From Cornus controversa (lineage: Eukaryota; Streptophyta; Magnoliopsida; Cornales; Cornaceae), in the NCBI GenBank assembly GCA_026545225.1, contig CM048845.1:14758501-14822500 (forward strand): 64,000 bases of DNA, written 5' to 3'. Positions 57,424 through 64,000 of this stretch are shown piece by piece. A program made the translations under genes and the position numbers. Under the pieces are notes generated by a model. It did not search any database, was not told where the DNA came from, and was given only the letters and a program-made list of their open reading frames with translations. The first letter of the stretch is position 1. Each line of letters begins with the position of its first letter.

Positions 57424-57496
57424 AATTCTTCCGAGAGAGAGCTGTTAGAGCTATTAAGGACTAAAAATGAAATGAAATTGATCTCGAAACTCTCAA
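57424..57496 (+). pseudogene. Degenerate copy of UBA5 exon 1
   Basis: It shares caattcttcc, gagagagag, ctgttagag and the exact 18-base tgatctcgaaactctcaa with the UBA5 leader and first exon at 58541-58655. It has lost the segment between, including the original start codon context. A relic of a local duplication about 1.1 kb upstream of the gene. Confidence 0.6.
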
Positions 57497-57639
57497 GTTA
57501 GTAAATACTAACCTGCGCGGACTGTCATAGTATAAGAAGAAGAAAAAAAGAAAATAAATAACTTGTCAAGTTATTAACTGACCTTGATCAATGATTTCTT
57601 TTCTATTTTTCCCACCTAGGAAGCAAGAATAAGGGACAC

Positions 57640-57960
57640 TGAGTACTACACGGTACGATGACATGACAAATTTAAAAAAAAAATAAAACATGGACACAAC
57701 AGAAATACGACTATAAAATAATAATATAATATATTAATATATATTCAAGTTAACTAATATTTACAATACCATAAATCTAACAATAAAAAAAAAAAAATTA
57801 AATTACACAAATACTTCAGTTCATTATCAAGCAATTAACTTATTTTCAAATGCAGATGTTGTCATTGAATTCCAACCCACTATTAGAACTTACACGTTAC
57901 TTATTTTCTAATAACAAACAAATAAATTTAAATACAAATTATCAAACAAACAACATGACT
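57640..57960. mobile_element. Partial copy of the hAT-like MITE found in UBA5 intron 3
   Basis: It shares ttataaaataataatataat and the following AT-rich stretch, through cttcagttcattatcaagcaatta, with 60125-60240. No clean ends were found. Confidence 0.5.
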
Positions 57961-58607
57961 TTATATTAAATAAAGTTCTATTGGCCTTTTATTTTTTTTA
58001 TTTCTAAACTTATTATTTAGGAATTTATCTAACTATTTTTTTATTTTTCTGCATTTTTATTTAAAAAACATTATATTTATAAATAAAAAAAGACATAATG
58101 GTTATACTAAAAAGTATATATGTCATTATAATTTTTTTAGAGAGTCAAGCTGTCCACTTTTAGAAACGATGGACTGAAACTAACTCCGTCACGACTCACG
58201 ACATCTGTAGACGAAGTGTCATTCTTTCTAGCTTCCCACCTATCGCATATAATAATAATTATAAAGAAAAAACACTCAGGTTTCGATGTGGGCCAATTCT
58301 GGAACTAATTTCTGACCATAATCAGTTATATTGGGCCATGGACTAGCGAAAGACTAATGGGCCGAACGGGCCTGACTCATCGGTTGTACAGGCCTCGGTC
58401 TTTTCCAAAAGAAATAATCACCGAGCAAGTGACTAGTTGTGTTGCGACACTGAAACACATTAGATTGTTCTTGCATTCACCAAAAAAGTGTATACGAAGG
58501 GATCGAAATCGAATCAGAAAGCAATTTATAGTGAGTGATTTCAATTCTTCCTGGAGAGAGAGTGCTGTTAGAGAGAGAAAACAAGAATTCCCAAGGCAAT
58601 TCCGGCA
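57961..58607 (+). promoter_or_regulatory. UBA5 upstream region and leader
   Basis: The 5' leader precedes the start codon, with gagagagagtgctgttagaga repeats (58553-58578). Further upstream is AT-rich DNA without a gene. A transcription start cannot be placed. An open frame at 58357-58635 overlaps the leader in another frame and is not conserved-looking. Confidence 0.4.
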
Positions 58608-61412
58608 ATGGAGGTGGAGCTTAAAGAGATGCTAACTGATCTCGAAACTCTCAAACAATCGTTACCAGACCCCTCTCTTCACGCTTCGATCGATAAGGTG
58701 CACTCTCTCTCTATATATATGTATATCTTTGTATGATTAGTTGTCTCTATTGTATGATCTGTCGCTTATATCGAAATATATTTTGATCTAACCATAAGTA
58801 TTGATATTGCTTGTCAAAATCGTGTTTTTTCTTTTTTGTATCACTTGATTTGGTACAAAGATGCAGTTTTTGTTCATTTACGAAACTTTGTCGCTTATAT
58901 ATATATATATATATATATATATAGATATATTTATAGTGGGAGTACCATGATCGCAAAGTTTCGTAAAGCTTGCCAATATATGCCTCTTTAATTCTTGAAA
59001 GTTCTGTCTTTTCAAGCAATTTTTGATCTGTGATGTCTGAGCTTAATCAATCAATGAAGAGTTGCTGAAGTTGGAATTTTCTTTTGGCCGCAATTTATTG
59101 CTGAGAAAAATAGGAAAATGAATGAAGTCGAAGTTCGAAGTCATATTTCTTTTAGTTATTTAAAGACTAGGAATGTGTGCTGCACATACCCGTCCATCCC
59201 TTATCGGATAAAATGAAGGGACTCGTCTGATTGAGCCTTATACAATTATCTAGCTTTGTTGAGCTGAATTTTTCATTTTAAAGAAACAGAAATTGCAGAA
59301 AACACAAGTACATATTTTGTTCTTGCAAACTGAAGTTTTAAAGTAATTATAACCATAATTTAATGGTGGTTTTGACAATGAAGAAAGAGAACGCTGTTTT
59401 TGACACACTTTCAATGTATGTAACTATGCTTGTGTTTTTCATTTTTGTGTTTTGCAGATGTGTTTTCGTGTAGAACATCTTACCAATCTTGCAAAGTCCA
59501 CACCTGTTCAGCGTTCAAAAGTCAAGGTCCTTATGTTTCCATGTTTTCTCTTTCTTAATTTCTTTATTTTGGTTATTAATTGTAAATATATTACTGATGC
59601 ATGCATAATTGTTTTGGTGGCAGGATATGAGTGCTGAGGTGATAGATAGCAATCCTTACAGTAGGCTTATGGCACTTCAGAGGATGGGTATTGTGGAGAA
59701 TTATGAACGAATACGGGAATTTTCAGTAGCCATAGTTGTCTGTATTTATCTCCTCTTGATATACCAGTTGTTTCGTTAGATATTACACCTCTTTTTTTGC
59801 AAGTATTTTGTAAATACATTCATGTTAGTAATGATTGTCTTAGAAAGATTTTAAATAGAGAAAGAATTTGTGTATGAGTAGCAAAATTCGTTCATAAAAC
59901 TTCTTGGGTTCAGATCTAAAGTCTTCTTTATTCTTCTATACCAAATGAATGAGGAAAACCATTTTGTTGTTGTCTTCATAGACATTGCAAATAGAGGTTG
60001 TGCTTTTGATAAGGGTGTTAAGTTGTATACAAGCATCCTAGGAAGCACAGACACGGGACATGGGTACGACACGACACGGACACGGCGATACGGAAAAATC
60101 TAAAAAAACAGGACACGGATACGGCGAGGATACGATTATAAAATAATAATATAATATATTAATATATATTAATTATTCAACAAAAAAATACTACATTACC
60201 GAAATACTTTAATTCATCATCAAGTAATTAAGAACCAAACAAACTTATGAACAAAAATAGACAAATACATTAAAATAGATTAAAAAACCAGACATATTTA
60301 GTTATCTACATATATTTAGCTTAGATTTTTAATCATAACTTAGTAGTATATAATTTCCTTTCGAAATATTTGAATATACATCACTACTGCAAATTGTCCA
60401 ATAAGTGTTTGAGGAGTGTCCAAGGAGTGTCCGAGAAGTGTCCTAAAAAGAAAAATGTCACGACACTTCTATGAAGTGTCCAACATGTGTCTAAGGAGTG
60501 TTTGAGTGTCTGACACGATGTCCAACACGGGTACGGCACCCTCAGTGAAGTGTCCGTGCTTTCTAGCGAAGCATCTTATAATATATATTAATTTTATCTT
60601 GATTACTAGTTCCATGTCTAAAATGCACTGTGAGACTCTACAAATCCATTCTTGGGGACTAATAAGATAATGCCTATGAGACTGCCAAGCATTTCATTTA
60701 TTCTTGTGGCAAGATACGTTTAACTATGAAGTTGGGTTCAGAATAATTAGCAACAAGGATCTACCATTTATGGTGCCTTTGAGCTCCAAATGAACTTTTT
60801 TTTTTTTCACTTGTAATCTATTTGTAGGTGAATGATTTATATCTTTGCAGTGCATGCAATGAGTTCTAATCTATAGGTTCTGCCATAACACCCATTGTTC
60901 AATGAGGTATAATGTTCTTCTATTGGTTATTCTACAGGGGATAGGAGGAGTAGGCAGTGTTGCAGCAGAGATGCTAACTAGGTGCGGCATAGGTCGCCTT
61001 TTGTTGTACGACTATGATAAAGTAGAATTGGCTAACATGAATAGGCTATTCTTTCGTCCAGAGCAGGTGTTCATTGATATCATTCTCCTTCTTTTCATTT
61101 TTCATTCTTGGATCTATATGCTTTGTAGGTTTAATGCACTGCTTTTTAGATTTTAGCTCACCAAGAACCCTTTTCTTTTCTTGGTTGCCATGGTGATTTA
61201 GCTTTAGTCACACAAACTTATTATTCAGATTTTGGACTTCTAGATGTGTAATAATGAAAGAAGTTTCATAATCTTCAATCTTTTAAGAAATAAATATTTA
61301 TCAAATCTTATTAATTGAAGCAACGTGATTTTGCAATTTTTAGGTTGGTATGACAAAAACTGATGCTGCTGTTCAGACTCTTTCAGACATAAATCCAGAT
61401 GTTGTTCTTGAG
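58608..61412 (+). CDS. UBA5: UBA5, E1-like UFM1-activating enzyme (5' part, five exons, continues beyond window)
   Basis: UBA5 adenylates the ubiquitin-like modifier UFM1 and passes it to UFC1 in the UFMylation pathway (cytosol, endoplasmic reticulum surface). Exons: 58608-58697, 59458-59526, 59624-59737, 60938-61066, 61344-61412, all with GT-AG borders and phase 0, giving 157 codons. Visible features: N-terminal helix ([16 protein letters not shown]), [21 protein letters not shown] before the adenylation core, the ATP loop [14 protein letters not shown] split across exons 3 and 4, the nucleotide-binding [15 protein letters not shown], and [18 protein letters not shown]. The catalytic cysteine and C-terminus lie beyond the window, because no matching exon 6 is found in 61413-64000. 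No defect is seen. Confidence 0.95.
60038..60568. mobile_element. hAT-like MITE in UBA5 intron 3 (531 bp)
   Basis: Ends CTAGGAAGCACAGACAC and the reverse complement CGCTAGAAAGCACGGACAC, with AAGCATC duplicated at 60031-60037 and 60569-60575 (eight bases if one mismatch is allowed). Inside are many gtgtccaa/cgacacgg motifs. It is non-coding. Confidence 0.75.
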
Positions 61413-62550
61413 GTAAGTGTTGCATGGAAATTTTCTTCCTTGTGGCATTGTATGATATGCTTAGTTATCACTTATCTTGAATCCTCGCTCTCTTTCTCAA
61501 TTGTTTTGGGAATGAAAATGTATAGTTAGCTCTAGCATGGATTCTTCTACATGAGCTCGAGGTTGACGGGGTAACAAATGATTCTTATTAACCAATATAG
61601 CTTTTGAGATGGTGATTCTATAATACCTATAGTGAGGTTCAAGATTTGGAACACATGATGCTCATGGAGAGCATAGAGATAATGAGAGGTATTAAAAGAA
61701 AATCAGCTGTTTATATGGTCACTAATGAATTCAATTGGAAATTGATTAAAATGCAATACAATTGAAGACATTTGCAAAAGAGTTCATCTACACAATAGAG
61801 TTCTATAACATTGTGGATAATGGGAACTACCTTACAAACCTTTGCAGTTTCTCAGACCCCAAGAATTGCAACATACTTGGATGCAAAGAAAATTATACAT
61901 GTATCAAGCAAAATCATTGGCCAAATGTAGAAGGTTGAACTTTCTGCCATTGATTTAGAATATCAGAGACAAGTTTGTCACATAATAACCTGCCTATCAC
62001 CAGGCCTACTCACAGAATGTTGGTGCATCACACAGTTAATGCTCTCTCCTAGGGTTCGTCTTCTAAAACATAAGCCTAGGGTTCTACATTTTCTGAAATT
62101 CAATGTTGATGAAATTTTATATTCTAAGCATGGTCATTATGAAGATCGAGATTTTGATAACGGAGTATCTACAATGACAAATCTCATCTGGTTAATTTAC
62201 ATTTTTAGCAAAAGTAAGCAACATGGTGAAGCATGACTAGGTTAAAATATCCCTTCAAAAGCGTGTGGATCAACATAGATTGGCCAACGAAATTCCATTG
62301 TGACAATTAAGTTATTGCTGCTGTACGCATATGCAGTTCAGTGCAACATGAATAAGAACATTAAGGTGCTTTGTTTGGGAGAAGCTCAAATCAAAATTTA
62401 CATTCTCTTTGTACAATTGCAACATCACTTGATGGTCAATTATTCTCCTTCTCGTGGTTTATTAGACAAGCTAGACTTAGAATAGAATATGCACCAAGGT
62501 GAGGGAGTTTGTTAGAGTAAGCTTGTTGTGAAGAATTTCTTGCAAAATTT
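61413..62550. other. UBA5 intron 5, left part
   Basis: AT-rich intron sequence after the donor gtaagtg. No exon of UBA5 and no other gene is recognised. The short open frames lack family features. Confidence 0.6.
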
Positions 62551-63808
62551 AGGAGTCGTTTGGGAACGTTTATGTTTCGTGCTTAATGTTTAGTAGTTAT
62601 GTTTACTACTGTTTGTGTTTAATTATTTGTTTCCTGGACATAGGAACAGAGTTAGGGATCCATCTATTGTTTCGTAAACAGAAAACAAAAAACATTTTTA
62701 GTAACATACATCTGATTTGGGGTATAGGATAATGAATAGATGTATGCTAAAACTAAACCCATCAGATTTGGGGTCCAAATTGCTAATTTTCATTCTGACA
62801 CCCTAAGGGCTTATTGCGCATGCTATAACTAGCCAGTACTTGGAAAATTTGCAAGCTTGCCACCAAAAGTGATTAAAGCACAGCATAGTGGAACCCTAAA
62901 ATGTTTCTCGAGGAATTCCCAAGCACAGCATAGCATGGTTAAGTCATGTGGTTTAGCAGTAGTATCTTGATCAGCTCTTGTAACAGAGTAACATTGATAA
63001 AAAAATAATGTACCAAGTTATTAAAATCAAATTTAGGGGATAGATCAAAAGTTCAAATCATAAAAACTTGGACCCAAAATCTAGGGCAGTATGTTATGGC
63101 AAACACTGCTACAAAGCTGGGGTGGGTATCCATAAGTATGCAAATCAAAACCAAACTTAAGCATAACACATAAAACCAAACCATAGATTCTTGGCATAAG
63201 GTGATTGGTTATCATAATATTTCAGGAAAAAAAAGGAAGAAAAATCAGAATATTTAAAATGGTGAAAATACCCAATAATGTGCCCATTCAGGTTCACAAT
63301 GGAAATGAACAATTTGAGATCATCACAAGTTCACAACAGAGGTCACGTGGAATGCAACATGTCCATGTATAGTCATATTTGTATAACTATAAGTGTCTGC
63401 TCGTTTAGGATAAAGATGAAACACATCGCAGATCTAGGATTTGAGTCCTCTGTTTTTATATACCTTATGTATTTTCACATTACTACAAAGAGAGTTGACA
63501 ACGAGCGATTAGAGTTTTTCAGTGGAAGGACTTTGTCAGAGAAAGCGGTTTTCTAGCGAGCAAGCTTCTTCCGACGATGAAGCGATGGATTTGTCTCCTT
63601 CATGTCTGATATGAGAGAGCGCAGAGAGAGGGGACGCTGGAGTTTGGGGATTGAGAATGTCAGGAGGGAAGAGAGATGTAAATGTTCACCGTGTCTAGGC
63701 CAAAAACACTTCTAAACATCTTTATGTGTTTAACCATGGGATTTGTGTTTTTTGACCTTTTGACAACCATAAACGCTAAATATAAACAATACCAAAGGAC
63801 CCTTAATT
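62551..63808. mobile_element. Candidate hAT-like non-autonomous element in UBA5 intron 5 (about 1.25 kb)
   Basis: The left end GGAGTCGTTTGGGAACGTTT and the reverse complement of the right end, GGGTCCTTTGGTATTGTTTA, form an imperfect terminal repeat. The flanks aaaattta and ttaattta agree at 6 of 8 bases. Internally there is a gagagag-rich stretch near 63610-63640. No transposase is seen. Limits are approximate. Confidence 0.5.
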
Positions 63809-64000
63809 TAACACGCACGAAAGCATGCATACAGAGTCGCGAAAGCTAGGAACACAGCTCATTGCATTTCCTTTGTACAGGATTGCAATGTTAAATCATT
63901 TTAACCTACACAGTCCCTTGTTCCTTTATATTAGAAGCATTTCACTCAGATACTATCCTTGTAATCTATTGAAATTTTCAATGTCTATCCTAAATGCATT
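63809..64000. other. UBA5 intron 5, right end of window
   Basis: No exon is recognised before the window ends. Confidence 0.55.

Noticed and set aside
62039-62485. Open frames in UBA5 intron 5 as possible exon 6
   Set aside because: Neither matches the UBA5 segment expected after NPDVVLE, and no suitable splice acceptor and frame were found.

Overview
This is AT-rich nuclear DNA from a flowering plant, most likely a woody eudicot. The evidence is spliced genes with GT-AG introns, a plant-type mTERF family, LRR receptor-kinase fragments, chromodomain (Tekay-type) Ty3/gypsy elements, a SIRE-like copia element, a CACTA element, a LINE and several MITEs. The species cannot be named from the sequence. 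No tRNA, rRNA or CRISPR array was seen.

The left 57 kb is a three-copy tandem array. Each module originally held an upstream flank, an mTERF gene, a shared downstream block and fragments of an LRR receptor-like kinase. Module A (1 to about 9780) has lost most of its mTERF gene: a decayed gypsy element (about 300-6404) now abuts the last third of it. Module B (about 9783-46824) keeps an intact mTERF gene (11786-13156) but has been expanded by insertions. These are a minus-strand gypsy element (about 13835-30999) split by a 10.26 kb CACTA element (15839-26102), a gag-only copia-like element (32410-39874), and a 4.86 kb solo LTR (41961-46819) that itself holds a hAT MITE (43665-44186). Module C (46825 to about 56790) carries a second intact mTERF gene (50031-51401) with a LINE remnant just upstream, then receptor-kinase pseudogenes and small MITEs.

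The right end (58608 onward) is a conventional gene: the first five coding exons of UBA5, the E1-like activating enzyme for UFM1, running off the window. Its introns hold two hAT-like elements, and a degenerate copy of its first exon lies about 1.1 kb upstream.

The most unusual object is the CACTA element. It has exact TAG target duplications inside a gypsy reverse transcriptase, subterminal regions built of short hairpins whose sequence differs between the two ends, no recognisable transposase, and captured host gene pieces: an SMXL4/5-like exon, a ribosomal protein eS10 exon, a probable Mediator MED14 exon, and an unidentified exon pair. The second is the copia element with 1336-bp LTRs and only a gag frame, broken by five stop codons with no frameshift. 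I found no sign of a wholly new enzymatic system; the novelty lies in transposon architecture and gene capture.
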